From Alitta virens (taxonomy: Eukaryota; Annelida; Polychaeta; Phyllodocida; Nereididae): 64,000 nucleotides of DNA. Where the stretch lies: positions 33,737,969 through 33,801,968 of the forward strand of contig OW028584.1 in NCBI GenBank assembly GCA_932294295.1. Direction: 5' to 3'. The notes below the pieces were generated by a model. That model did not search any database, had not been told where the DNA came from, and was given only the letters and a program-made list of their open reading frames with translations. The position numbers and the translations under genes are program-made. Every line of letters begins with the position of its first letter. Position 1 is the stretch's first letter. This document shows, one piece after another, positions 32,586-43,694 of this stretch.

Positions 32586-32795
32586 CTTTACATTTATGGG
32601 AAGAAGGTCACTGTCAAGATGGCCCATCAACCATTGGTCACAATCATCAAGAAACCTTTGTCAAGTGCACCAGCACGACTGCAGAGACACCTTCCGCTAC
32701 TAAAACAGTATGACATCAATTTAGTCTACAAGAAAGGCAAAGACTTAGTTGTCGCTGACACACTATCCAGAGCATACCTGCGTGGAAGGTCATCT
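32586..32795 (+). pseudogene. Ty3/gypsy reverse transcriptase-RNase H fragment
   Basis: A short open piece contains AHQPLVTIIKKPLSSAPARL, then RHLPLLKQYDINLVYKKGKD and VVADTLSRAYL. This is the characteristic RNase H/connection segment of Ty3/gypsy polyproteins (the xHxPLxxI...R..R.....YD..I.Y..GK....AD.LSR pattern). Nothing else of the element is recognisable; the GC-rich sequence to 33000 contains imperfect AGGTGCC(C/T) minisatellite-like units. Confidence 0.8.
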
Positions 32796-33247
32796 GGTCA
32801 TATCGCCAGATGGAGCTGCTTGCCACGCCTGCGCACCGGTTACCTGCAGGGGGGGATTCTGGGATTTCTTTAGAATGAAGACGCCGAATACAAACAGACA
32901 GATCAGCGAATAGCTGCCAAGGCCCACCACAGAGGCCGAAAAGGTGCCCTCCGATGCTGAATAAGTGCCCACCGGTGCAGAAGAGGTGCCTACCCATGCC
33001 GAGGAGCCAGACCCAGATGAGGAGCGGGAAGCGCCGCATGTGATGTTGGCCGCTAGGGGAGCTTCGTGCTTCTCTGGAGGGGACACATATGCATGTGGCC
33101 TTCCCAATGAGTGGTTCCCAAGTTTCGAATAGAGTATCTAAGATTCAAGAACAGAGTAGTCCCTCTCAATGGAATCATTGTGCTGGGGAAGAAAATCCAG
33201 CAGATTTAACTACTGGATGTGTGTCTGCTGTAAAATTACAGAATCAT

Positions 33248-33324
33248 GTGTGTGTGTGTGATTAGGGCTTTACATCCTGTATTTCTGAACCAGTTGGGCT
33301 AATTAGGACAGGCAGAGACCATGA
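33248..33324 (-). mobile_element. severely 5'-truncated SINE
   Basis: Only the 3' ~77 bp of the SINE remain, from the GT tail to CAGAGACCAT. Flanking ACAGAATCAT (33238-33247) and ACAGGAATCAT (33326-33336) look like an imperfect target duplication. It lies in the BEL/Pao remnant. Confidence 0.8.
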
Positions 33325-33624
33325 AACAGGAATCATCCCTGTGGGTTCATGGGCCCAGTTTTCTGTTAGAAGACAGGTGTTCTTCAGTGGAAGAACCTTT
33401 ACTTGATTGTGAGGAAGAAATTTCTGATGAAAGTGTCAGTCACAATTTCAATGTTGCTACTTCTGCTGAGAAAGAAACTGCGATAGACTTTACGCGGTGG
33501 GGTAGTTTTCAGAAATGTATTTCCATCATAGGTTGGACTAGGCGATTTATTGAAAATTGCAGGAAAAGCAAAAATAATCGTATCATTGGAAAATAACTTT
33601 TGCTGAGTTAGAAAGTTCTAAAGT

Positions 33625-33876
33625 TAGTTAGTTAGTGTTATTGTTTAACGCCTCATCAGCACCTGAGTGGGCTATGTAGAGGCTCTCTAGGGTAAGATTG
33701 ATTATCTATTGTTGGTAGTAGAAACCAGAAGCATGGAAAAAATCAATAAGTGTCTGCGTTGTATAGCTGGAGCAGCTTGTGCAATGCGCACTGTCCTGTT
33801 TTAGCCACTGGGGATAGAGGACTTCACCCCAAGTGTTTCCACCCTCGCCACGTGGAGGCCCAGGACCTTCGAGGAC
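33625..33876 (-). mobile_element. miniature LINE derivative 3 (same junction as derivative 1)
   Basis: A 252-bp insertion between 15-bp duplications AGAAAGTTCTAAAGT (33610-33624, 33877-33891). LINE 3' end and 5' leader are joined at the same TATAGCTGGAGCAGC-type point as the copy at 22500. Both also share AGGGTAAGATTGAT and AATAAGTGTCTGCG differences from the full LINE. The tail is of AGTT type. Confidence 0.9.
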
Positions 33877-34271
33877 AGAAAGTTCTAAAGTCAGTTTTTA
33901 GAATAGTTTAGGCAGAAGAGTTTGAAGTGGAAATTGCTATCCTGAGAGGTGGTGATTCCATTTCGAAGAAATTGAAATTGTACAATTTGTCACCATTTTT
34001 GGATGAAATTGGTCTCTTGAGGGTGAAAGGAAGGATTGATTTTGCTGACATGTCCTTTGATGAAAAGCATCCCTTTATCATCCCAAAGGGGTATGTAGCG
34101 GAACTTACGGTGCATTTCCGGGCATTAATCTCATTAATGGAGTTTAATGAAACCATATGTGCGCATCATTTGAACTTATCAACGCCAGGGGTCAGGGGTG
34201 AACCAGGGACCTGTTCTGTCACCCCTCCCCCAGTCTGCAAACAGCAGCCAGCGCAGCAACAACTTTCAATT

Positions 34272-35317
34272 ATGTCTGACACGGAAACAGAGACAGCTTT
34301 CAACTTTGATGATTGGGCCACCAGGTACAACTGGGACCAAGATGTTACTAGAATATTGCGAGCACAACACCTGGAGAAAAAGGAACTTCTTCTGCACATG
34401 GCACCAGATATAGCCAAACTTGGTCTTTCTGTTGGTCAGGGGGTACTGGTCCGACAAGGCCTGAGAGCCCTTGGCAATACACTGCTACTTCACCTACAGC
34501 TGCAGCAGCATCCAGTCCAATCCAGGATAGCCCACAGGAGATGGATCCAGAAAATGAGCCATCCACCAGCAACAGGAGAGCTTTGGATCAAGCTGAGGAT
34601 GTTCTGGACAGCATCCTGTCATCATCCAGCCTCATGCTCCCCACAACATTGCGTCAGTCAACATCCAAAACGGGACTCACTGACAAGGCTGACCTGGCTG
34701 TTGACCTCCATGATCCTAGGATGCTGCTGACGGTCCGAGCTTCGACCAGGAAAGCAGAAAAAATCGCCAACTGCTTGCCTGAGAAGATCAAAGAGAGGAT
34801 CCACAGAAGGCGGTGAGACAGGTTGGTGTTCGCACAATCAGAAGATGGCTCCATTACATTTAAGCCAGCTGAGGAGGACACCCATGCGACCACAATGGCG
34901 GAATGGAGTGCTGCAAACACGAGGCTCCTCAGCCACCTGTTACGCAATGGTGACCTGGCATACAGTGATGTGGAATACTATTTAGCCTATAGTATGCAAC
35001 TATATGAACTGTCGGATAAATTCGAATGGTCCAGCCTGATGGAATTCGACAACCGGTACAGGGAACTTCAGGCAGAATACAACTTCAGGTGGGGTGACAT
35101 GCGCTTTGTTTCTCAACTGCAATTATTGACCCCCCGTCGCCAGAACCCTCAGCCATTCACCAAAAGATCGACAGCAGTGGCCCCAAAGGAGGAGTGCAAG
35201 AAATGGCTGGCTTCAGGGGGCAAAGAGTGCCCTTTTGGCTCCAAGTGCAGGTACCTGCATCAGAAAGTGACCACTGAGGGAGACAATTTCGCACATTTCT
35301 CAAAAAACGACAAGTAG
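34272..35317 (+). pseudogene. DIRS gag-like ORF with CCCH zinc finger, frameshifted
   Basis: Starts MSDTETETAFNFDDW, then a helical segment (VTRILRAQHLEKKELLLHMA). The frame changes near 34530-34545 and continues with DQAEDVLDSILSSSSLML. An in-frame TGA at 34814-34816 interrupts before LVFAQSEDGSITFKP. The C-terminal part has a CCCH finger CKKWLASGGKECPFGSKC followed by RYLH (CX10CX5CX3H). Gag-like nucleic-acid-binding role expected; the frameshift and stop suggest it is dead. Confidence 0.75.
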
Positions 35318-35324
35318 AGGGGGT

Positions 35325-36990
35325 TAATTGTGAGGGGGCATTACAATACACCGCCTGGGAGCAAGCCTTTCCTCATAATGACCCCAAATGTGACTATTTA
35401 CTATGCGGCATTAAAAATGGATTTAAAGTGACTACACAGCCATATAATGGCCCTATGATTTGGCAGCAAAACTACAAGTCTGCCACTTGCCCTAAAAACT
35501 TCATGCTAGTAGAACAGATCAAGGAGGAACTAGCTAATGGACGTTATAAATTTGCTACACATCGACCCCAAATCATATCTGCATTAGGAGCCATCCCTAA
35601 GTCCACCCCTGGTCGCATTAGATTGATACATGACTGTTCCAGGCCCCCTGGTTATGCACTGAACTGTTATGCAGAAAATGAGAAATTTAGCTACCAGTCC
35701 ATTCAGGATGCAGTGCAATTGATAACACCTGGATGTATTTTTGTTAAGGTGGACTTATCTTCTGCTTATAGGTCGTTCAAAATTCATCCCAGTGACCATG
35801 CACTGGCTGGCTTATCTTGGACTTTCTCTGGAGATAATCAACCAATGCTTCTCTTTGATACTCGCCTGATGTTTGGTACACGTCGAGCCCCAGAGATATT
35901 TAATGAATTATCGCAGGCAGTTAGACGCATTATGTCTGATAGGGGACTCACTAGGATGGTCTGCTATTTGGATGATTTTTTAATTATGGGAAACTCCAAG
36001 GCAGAATGCATCAAGTTGACATTGGAATTGATAACTCTACTCCGCCAGCTGGGGTTTGCAATCAACTATGACAAGGTCGTTGGACCTGCTCAATGTTTAG
36101 AATTTCTTGGGGTCGAGATCGATACCTCAGAGGGTGTCCTGCATTTATCAAGTGACAAGATGTCCAAATTAATGACGGACATTAATCATCCCCACAAATT
36201 ATCCTGGACCAGCCAGGTTGTGCATGTGGGGAGGCCTCATTTGCGCAGATTATTAGATCGTATTAATACTTTAAAAGGACCTTCCCACAGGACTGGGATC
36301 ACTGGGGACATGCGAAAGGACCTGTCATGGTGGATACACTTTGCCACCCACTTTAATGGCACGCTACCCATGACAGACCCCCAACCTGTCTCCCCAGTAT
36401 GCATTGATGCCTGCACCAGGGCAGGTGGTGGATTCTACCAAGGTTCCTGGTTTAATATTGAGTGGAGGTCCTGGCCTGGGGCAAGTGAGAAACATATCAA
36501 TTACAAGGAGGTACTTGCCCTTGAACCAGCAGCGATTCTGTGGGCCCCCCTATGGACCAACAAGAAAGTTTATATATATTCTGTGTGTGTGTGTGTGTGA
36601 TTAGGGCTTTATGTCCTGTATTTCTGCACCAGTTGGGCTAATTAGGACAGGCAGAGACCATGGCAATGAGACAAAGGATGAAACAGCCATCCCACTTAGG
36701 CTCGACCGGGAATCGAACCCGGGACCCAGCGGTTGGAAGCCCAGAGCGCTAATATATATTCTGACAATGTTGCAGCTGTGCATATTATCAACAGAGGCAC
36801 TGCTAGAGACTCTTTTGTTATGGACTCATTAAGGCGAATATTTTGGCTCTCTGCAACTTGGAACTTTAAATTACATGCACTATACTCTCCAGGCAAAAGG
36901 AACATTTTAGCAGACGCAGCCAGTAGGATCCATGAGCCCTGGGCATTGGAGACATTACATAATGCCATGACGCACACCTTCTTGGGGTGA
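35325..36990 (+). pseudogene. DIRS reverse transcriptase-RNase H, interrupted by a SINE
   Basis: The frame is open from about 35325. The first convenient ATG is at 35428, but VNCEGALQYTAWEQAF upstream looks coding. Reverse transcriptase motifs: GRIRLIHDCSRP, VKVDLSSAYRSFKIHP (motif A), and YLDDFLIMG (catalytic YLDD, about 35965), LEFLGVEID. RNase H motifs: PVCIDACTRAGGGFY and later IYSDNVAAVHIINRG and ILADAASRIHE. The SINE at 36584-36751 splits RNase H with a 12-bp duplication. The stop at 36988-36990 overlaps the recombinase ATG (TGATG), normal for the class. Confidence 0.88.
36584..36751 (-). mobile_element. tRNA-derived SINE inside DIRS RNase H
   Basis: Bounded by ATATATATTCTG at 36572-36583 and 36752-36763. 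GT-type tail, SINE body and box B GGTTCGATTCC are present; the tRNA-like 5' end stops at AGCGCT, so box A is cut. Confidence 0.88.
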
Positions 36991-37776
36991 TGGCTGCCCC
37001 AGTATCTCGTGATGACCTCCTGCAGGAGGTTGGATTTTACCGGTCGCTCTGCTGGGCCCCAAACACTAAACAGGCTTATGCTGTGCATCGTCGTGCCTAC
37101 ATTCAGTTTTGTAATAGGCTGGGATTACAGCCTGTCCCAGCATCATCAGAACAACTTTGTCTGTATGCAGCTTATTTGGCACGACGTTTGCAATATAACT
37201 CTATCAAACAATATTTGAACATCATCAGAATCCTGCATCTGGAGTGGCAATTACCTAACCCCCTCATTAGCAATTTCCAGCTTCACTCGACTTTACGGGG
37301 GATCCGACAACATTTAGGTGACCGTGTGATTCGCAAGCTACCCATCACCCCCCAGCTTCTGTTAGCCCTCCTCGCTTGGCTGGACGTGACTACACCAGAG
37401 GGGGCCAACATCTGGGCTGCAGCACTGCTTATGTTTTTTGGTCTCCTACCTCGTTCGAATGTCCTTCCCGCATCCCCACTGACCTTTAACCCCATGCTGC
37501 ACCTCCGTCGACGGGACCTACAGTTCCCTCCATCTGGTCTTCAGCTAACCATCCGATGGTCCAAAACTCTGCAATTTCGCAGTAAGGAACTCATTTTACC
37601 ACTCGGCAGGATTAAACGTCACTCCCTTTGCCCCACTCGAGCTGCTTAATATCAAGATATGCTACTAACCCCAGAGACCCCCCTAGATGGCCCTGCATTT
37701 GTCATCCCCGATGGGCCAACATTCAGACCAACTACTGCAGCTCGGTTTGTGCAAGTAGTCAAATGCCACCTACAGG

Positions 37777-37876
37777 AGTAGTAAGAACAGTAGGATACCG
37801 AAATTTATAGTACTAAAATATACACCAGAGGGCAGTAAAAGCACCTGGATATACACCTAACAAGTAGGTGCTGCCA
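37777..37876 (+). repeat. left terminal inverted repeat of the Polinton-type element
   Basis: About 100 bp matching the inverse of 49833-49932 with only a few mismatches in the outer 72 bp and more toward the inner end. Contains the ACACCAGAGGGCAGTAAA motif repeated internally at about 38245. Confidence 0.95.
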
Positions 37877-38235
37877 TCTACCTAGTAGTGTTATAGTAAA
37901 CCCATGTTAACATGCTAATACCTGTATATAAACTAATTAGTGTATATACACTAAATAAGCCAGGTATACTTATAAACGAATTACACAAATTACATCAATT
38001 AAGTACACATAGTACACCCACTGTAAGTAGTGCAAGTAGAACTCATTGTGTGCTAACAATACCATGAGAGTATATATAGTTCTGTACAATAAGTTTATTA
38101 GTACACTGTATGTAATTAGTAATCTGTATTCTTAGTTTAGGTTAGTATACTGAGTGCAATAGTTCAATTAATGTAATGAGTGTCTTAGTTTAAACAAGTC
38201 TACATATAGGTATTACTATATTAACAAAGGGCTGC

Positions 38236-38305
38236 TACTAAAATAAACACCAGAGGGCAGTAAATATATCTACATATACACCTATCAAGGAGTTACTGCC
38301 ACCAT
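38236..38305 (+). repeat. internal copy of the terminal-repeat motif
   Basis: A 70-bp diverged direct copy of 37811-37880 (shared TACTAAAATA(T/A)ACACC, CAGAGGGCAGTAAA, TATACACCTA(A/T)CAAG). The 37877-38886 subterminal region has no gene; it is rich in TAATTAGTGTA-type short motifs, also seen near the right end (about 49690-49790). Confidence 0.8.
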
Positions 38306-38886
38306 AGGAAAGTTAAGAAATATATACTGCCATAGCCCATGTATTGCGCAAAATAATGCTGCAACATAACATTTTAGGCATATAAAACATACCTTTGTAC
38401 AGAGCTACATATACTACAAAATAAAATACCAACATCCAACGTGTAATAAGAAAAGAACTTCATACCATTTGTTAACACTATAACTGTGTCACTGTGCTAG
38501 ACGTTGTATGGTACAACGTGTTTGAGGGCTTACGTGCAGTGTGTCACTACTGTTTTTCTGTCTACCATTCCTTATGGTAAAAAACACTCATCCAATGAGA
38601 GCATAGCCCGCTAAAATCTATCATGGTGTTCACCATCTCCTTAAGCACGTGGTAAGCATAAAAAGAAAAACACAACCAATGGTACAACTCCATACTTATT
38701 CTAGGGGTGTGACAGGCTATTAAGCATGAAATAGGGTCTAGAAAATCCTGCTCATTTTCTTGAAAATTCTTTTGTTAGCTACATACCAGTTTACTGGTTT
38801 TTGTAGAGAAACTCGTACAGGACATCAATATGATTCCATAGGATGCATATATGCAGGGCTCATAGGCTTGAAAACTTTAGATCAAA

Positions 38887-41800
38887 ATGACTGAACCGCC
38901 ACCTGCTAAAAGGGCTGCTACATTTCACCAGGAAGACGCAATGCCCTATGTAATTGAGCAGGTCAATGAGAGAAGAGCCCGCAAATTTGGTGTGGAGGAA
39001 GTGACATTCAGGGCCAAATTTAATGATGACCTCCAAGGACGTAAACTACTGGATATATCAGATGATTTGGGTGCTATGTTTGGAAGTGTTATGGATAGAG
39101 TCCGAGCAAACCATCCAAACCCTCAGGACAAAGCACGCTTAGCTATCAGACATACAAGATTAGACAAAGAAATAACAATTCACTGTCAACCCCAGCACAA
39201 CATCACTGCTAAAGTTATAATGCAAAGGTGAGTGTATTGTTGTTGTTTTCTTGTAGCATCTATAGTTCGGGTGGGGTTATTATTCGAGTAACACTCATAG
39301 CAACTGCAATTCACCATCTATACTCAGATGTAATGGTTGGGTATTTCACCACTGTCTTTTTTAAAACACAGATTTGAAGCAGTTCTGCAGTCCAACAAAG
39401 ATCTAACTGTAGATGACTCCTTCGAGGTCAGTGTGGGAGTGATGTCAGCAGCAGACTCTGGCGGGGGCAGAGTGGCTATCGTTAACGTTGATACCTTGGC
39501 TGATGACTGCACAATTAAAAGGAAGAGATCAATGGTCACCATACCGGAAGTACCTAATGAGTTTGTGTGTGCTGCGCGCGCAATTGTCACTTGCATTGCA
39601 AAGGTCAACAAAATGCCTCAGGCTGAGTTTAACAATTTTTTACACAAGAAGTCAGCTATGAGTAGGAAACAGCATTCACAACGTAGTCAGGCTTTGAAAC
39701 TTTATAAAGATGCATGTGTGGCAACTGATGCTCCTGTGCCAGTACATGATCTGTACAAGTTTGAAGATTGTCTCAATATTCAAATTATTGTTGTGTCAGG
39801 TGATGTTGGCGATGAAATTGTGTATACTGGTAAAACTGACAGAAAAAGAAAGATTTATTTGTATCTGAAAGACCAACATTACCATAGCATTGTTAACATT
39901 AAGGGATTCTTTGTGTATAAGCAATTCTGTGAAGAATGTGTATCAACCTATAGTGACAAAGGGAGACATAGTTGTGAATCTGTCTTACTAGTGTTGCAAC
40001 CTGCAACACTAGTAAGTGCTTCTATGGGGATGATTCTGTTGTGTGTGACAGCTGTAACATGGTTTGCAGGAATACCCATTGTTTCATGAGACATCAAACA
40101 GCCAGAGAGTACCAGAAAGGTGCCAATAAAGGTGATGAGAGATTATCCCTATGTGACACCTATTACAGATGTCTGAAGTGCTATAAAATCCTTGATAAGA
40201 CAAAACGAGATGTTTCAAAGCATATTTGCCATGAATGGTACTGTTTTTGCTGTCAGGAATTTGTTGTTGGCGAACACCTGTGCTATTACAGAATCAAGAA
40301 ACCGAAAACAACAGAAGGTCGTTTTATTTATTATGACTTCGAAACATCCCAAGACCAACTCATAACATGTGACAAGGGGTACCTGAACAGCCCAAAAAAT
40401 GGTTGCCAAGAATGCGTACCAGAGCAGATGTGTGTGAGATGTAGGAGATGCGTCAATTGTAACAGGGGCTATTGTGGCTTGGAGAGACACGTTCCTAATT
40501 ACCTTGTGTGTCAGACGTCCTGTGATGAGTGTAAGGGTGACTGTTTCACACCAGACGCAAAATGTGGAAATTGTGGCAATCGCTGCAGCAAGTGTAGGAG
40601 CAAGGGCAAAGATGGATTCATCAAAGAACCATGTCCAAATGATCTGTGTGGGAAAAGGGAAATGATCTTTAAAGGCCCCGACACGTGTGATGCCTTCTGT
40701 AAGTGGCTCATTACACCTCAACACAAAGGCTGTGTAGCAATTGCCCACAATGCCAAAGCTTTCGATTCACACTTCATCCTGAATCACTGTGTTAACAATG
40801 GCGTGTTCCCTGAAGTCGTATATTCTGGTAGCAAAATAATGACAATGACTATCAAAAAAGGAGTGGACATACGCTGTATTGACAGTTTAAATTTTCTGCC
40901 AATGGCTCTAAAAAAACTGCCTGCAGCACTAGGTTTGAGTTCTGAACTGAAGAAAGGCGATTTTCCGCATTTTCTGAACACTAAAACTTTTCAGAATTAC
41001 GTAGGCCCCTTCCCTGACCCCTCCTACTATGGAGTGCAGTATATGTCTAAAAAAGACAGAGAAAGTTTCATGGAGTGGCATGGAAAACAAAGTTGTAAAG
41101 TGTTTAACTTTCAGGAGGAAATACTTGCCTACACTCGTTCTGATAAGAACATATTAAGAGAAGCATGTACAAAATTCAGGGCACTTCTGATGGACATGAC
41201 AGCCCTGGGGGGGAAAGGAGTGGACCCCTTTGCTCATGCAACAATTGCCTCGAGCGCTATGCAGATAGTGCGAGAGCTGCTTCTTCATGAAGAACACCAG
41301 GTGGAACTGCTAGATTGAACAAAAGACAGAGCTATATTTAAAAAAGGGCAATGGGAGATTAATGGAGAAGCCCTTGACAGTGAACAGATTGCTGAGCGTA
41401 AATTTGTACGATCTCCAATTCCTCAGATCCCTGCCAGAGGGTACACCAAGCACCCCAATGACAGCCATAAAGCTGTGGCCTGGCTGGAGTGGGTGGCAAA
41501 AGTCACCACGCGTAAAATCCAACACAGTCGTAATGGTGGAGAGTTCAGGATACCGGGGACATCTTACCATTGTGATGGTTACCATGCTGACTCAAAATCT
41601 GTGTATGAATTCCTAGGATGCCGGTGGCACGGTCACACATGCCTCAAAGACAGGCATGCTCGAGACCCCAGGACAGGGGCCACTCTGGAAAAGATCCATC
41701 AGAGAACACTCTCAAGGCTTAAAGAAATCAGTGACAAAGGGTACAACGTTGCTCATATGTGGGAATGCCAGTTTGACAACATGCTAAAACGCAACAGAGA

Positions 41801-43190
41801 ACTCAAGGAGTTTGTAGCATCCATGGATTTGGTAACTTCTTTGAAAATACGTGAATCGTTCTTTGGGGGGCGCGTATCCCCATTTTCCCTGTTTTATGAA
41901 GCAGCAGAGGGTGAGCAGATCAAATACTATGACGTCACTTCTTTATATAGCTATGTCAACGTCATAGCAGAATACCCTACATGTCACCCTGAGATCATAA
42001 CAGAGCAAGCAAAAATGGACTACACGCTACAGTCCTACTATAAACTGGTAAAGGTTAAAGTAGCCCCACCCCGAAAACTCTTCATACCGGTGCTCCCTGT
42101 GAGGTGCAATGGTAAATTGAAATTTCCCCTGTGTTCCCAGTGCGCAAGGTTGGAGAGAGTGAAGCCTTGCCAGTGCAGTGATGCTGAGAGAGCCATTGTG
42201 GGTACCTGGACAACAGAGGAGGTCAAAGTCGCCATTAAACACGGCTACAAAATTGTCAAAATTTACGGAATTTACCATTACCCAGAAACAACTCAGGATA
42301 GCAATTGCAGCATATTTCAGGACTATGTTAAGATGTTCCTTAAGGTCAAACAGGAAGCCTCAGGCTACCCAAGCTGGGTTGAGTCTGAGCAAGACAAGGA
42401 CAATTATATCAAATATTATCATGAGAAGCAGGGGATACTCCTGGACAAAGCCAAGATATTGTACAACCCGTCCCTGAGGCTGGTCTCCAAGCTGTATGCC
42501 AATACCTTGTGGGGCAAGTTTATTCAGCGAGGTGACCTCCCCCGCACGCAGTACATTAAAACTAAAACAGAATATACCAAAATCAGAAATGACCCCACCA
42601 AAGTGATAACCAATTTCCACATCGTCACTCCTGAAGTGATTGTGGTAGAGTTAAAATGTGCTGAAACGTTTGAGGAGGAGAACACCTTCACTAACGAGAT
42701 TATAGGTACATTTACCACATCACTAGCTCGCCTACACCTGTTCAGCCTACTTGAAAAGACATGGGAAAAAACGCTGTATTTTGACACTGACTCTGTTATT
42801 TTTGTGCAAAATAGTGGTAAAGAGGTCTTAGAAACAGGGGACCTTCTTGGTGAGCTCACCAATGAGTTACCAAGTAACACACACATTAAGACATTTCTAT
42901 CCACAGGTCCAAAGAGCTACAGTTACAAACTGAACAATGGTGAGAGTGTCAGCAAAGTCAAAGGTATAACCCTTAATTATGTGAACAGCCACATCATTGA
43001 TTTTGACTCAATGAAAGATGTAGTTATGGATGAAATTGATAAAATTAAACTGCCAGTGTCCAAACAGATATCTAGGGTGAAACATCTGGGCATTGTGTAC
43101 AACAGGCCCAATACCAAGACATTTAAAAAGGTTTTCACAAAACGTGTTGTTGCACCAGACAGTTTCAAAACATATCCCTATGGTTATTAG
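38887..43190 (+). pseudogene. Polinton/adintovirus-type protein-primed DNA polymerase B, two breaks
   Basis: Exon 1 38887-39227 (MTEPPPAKRA...) and exon 2 from 39372 (GTGAGT donor, CACAG acceptor, phase kept). The N-terminal region has EFVCAARAIVTCIAK and DQHYHSIVNIKGFF, an OTU-like Cys/His pair (inference), then a Cys-rich zinc region (CDSCNMVC, CPNDLCGK). Exonuclease motifs: IYYDFETSQ and HNAKAFDSHFI. An insertion with GCRWHGHTC and MWECQF parallels the other PolB at 2060. Polymerase motifs: YYDVTSLYSYVNVIAEYP, KLYANTLWGKF, YFDTDSVIF. Breaks: a frame change close to a perfect hairpin at 39984-40016, and an in-frame TGA at 41316-41318. Recent inactivation is likely; recoding is possible but less so. 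Confidence 0.85.
39984..40016. repeat. perfect 15-bp hairpin inside PolB
   Basis: Arms CTTACTAGTGTTGCA and TGCAACACTAGTAAG with a 3-nt ACC loop. The reading frame used upstream and the one used downstream change over at this place. Confidence 0.95.
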
Positions 43191-43194
43191 AGAG

Positions 43195-43235
<41 letters not shown>

Positions 43236-43270
43236 TATAGATAAATAGATTGACAGATAGACAGATAGAC
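43191..43270 (+). repeat. GATA microsatellite after PolB
   Basis: About twelve GATA units plus degenerate GACA/GATT variants start immediately after the PolB TAG stop. Confidence 0.95.
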
Positions 43271-43465
43271 TGTCAATAAGCATAAAAATGTTGTAATGTG
43301 TTTTTTAAGCGGTTTTGTTTAGTTATTATGTTATAAAATATATATTATGATGTATTATTTTTACTTTAGCCAATTAACTATACAATTTGTGTCGAATGTA
43401 TACACATGTTATTACACTGTAGAAAATGTTATAGATGGCTGTGTTTTGGCATGTATCCCACCCAC

Positions 43466-43694
43466 TCTTGGTGATTAGACATTTTATAGCTTTTATAGAT
43501 TTTGTTATGTAGCACCAGACATAATAGAGTGTTGCCAATTTTGTTACTGTGACCTACAGAAAACTTTCTATGCACAGTTCCGTGAATATCATATTAAGTG
43601 TCAAGCCAAAAGGGCCAAAAAAAACAAAAGCAAACTGATAAGACAATCCATTGCGCATGACAGTGCAATCAGATGCATCACCACTCATTACAAA
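43466..43694 (+). other. possible Cys/His-rich exon before the membrane-protein gene
   Basis: A frame without ATG is continuous with the membrane-protein frame. It carries CCQFCYCDLQKTFYAQF followed by YHIKC, resembling a C2H2-type finger, then a Lys-rich QAKRAKKNKSK stretch. It could be an upstream exon or a chance extension; no clear splice acceptor was fixed. Confidence 0.25.

Larger units (their letters stand above)
33108..34122 (+). pseudogene. BEL/Pao polyprotein, left part (RNase H end to integrase N-terminus)
   Basis: VSNRVSKIQEQSSPSQWNHC with GEENPADLTT at about 33117-33230 is the BEL/Pao segment after RNase H. LWVHGPSFLLEDRCSS (33336 onward) and FQKCISIIGWTRRFIENCR follow. LYNLSPFLDEIGLLRVKGR and DEKHPFIIPKGYVAELTVHF (to about 34120) are the start of the integrase zinc-binding region. 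The frame is interrupted by a short SINE (33248), a miniature LINE (33625) and stops. The protein breaks off at the histidine where the DIRS element begins and resumes at about 50345. Confidence 0.85.

Noticed and set aside
37628..37810. Small ORF across the left end of the Polinton-type element
   Set aside because: A chance frame spanning the DIRS recombinase and the terminal repeat.
39980..40040. An intron to explain the PolB2 frame change
   Set aside because: The acceptor-like TCTTACTAG precedes the donor-like CTAGTAAGT, the wrong order for an intron; the hairpin explains the site better.
40215..40748. 177-aa minus-strand frame opposite PolB2
   Set aside because: Antisense of the Cys-rich PolB region; composition mirrors the sense strand.
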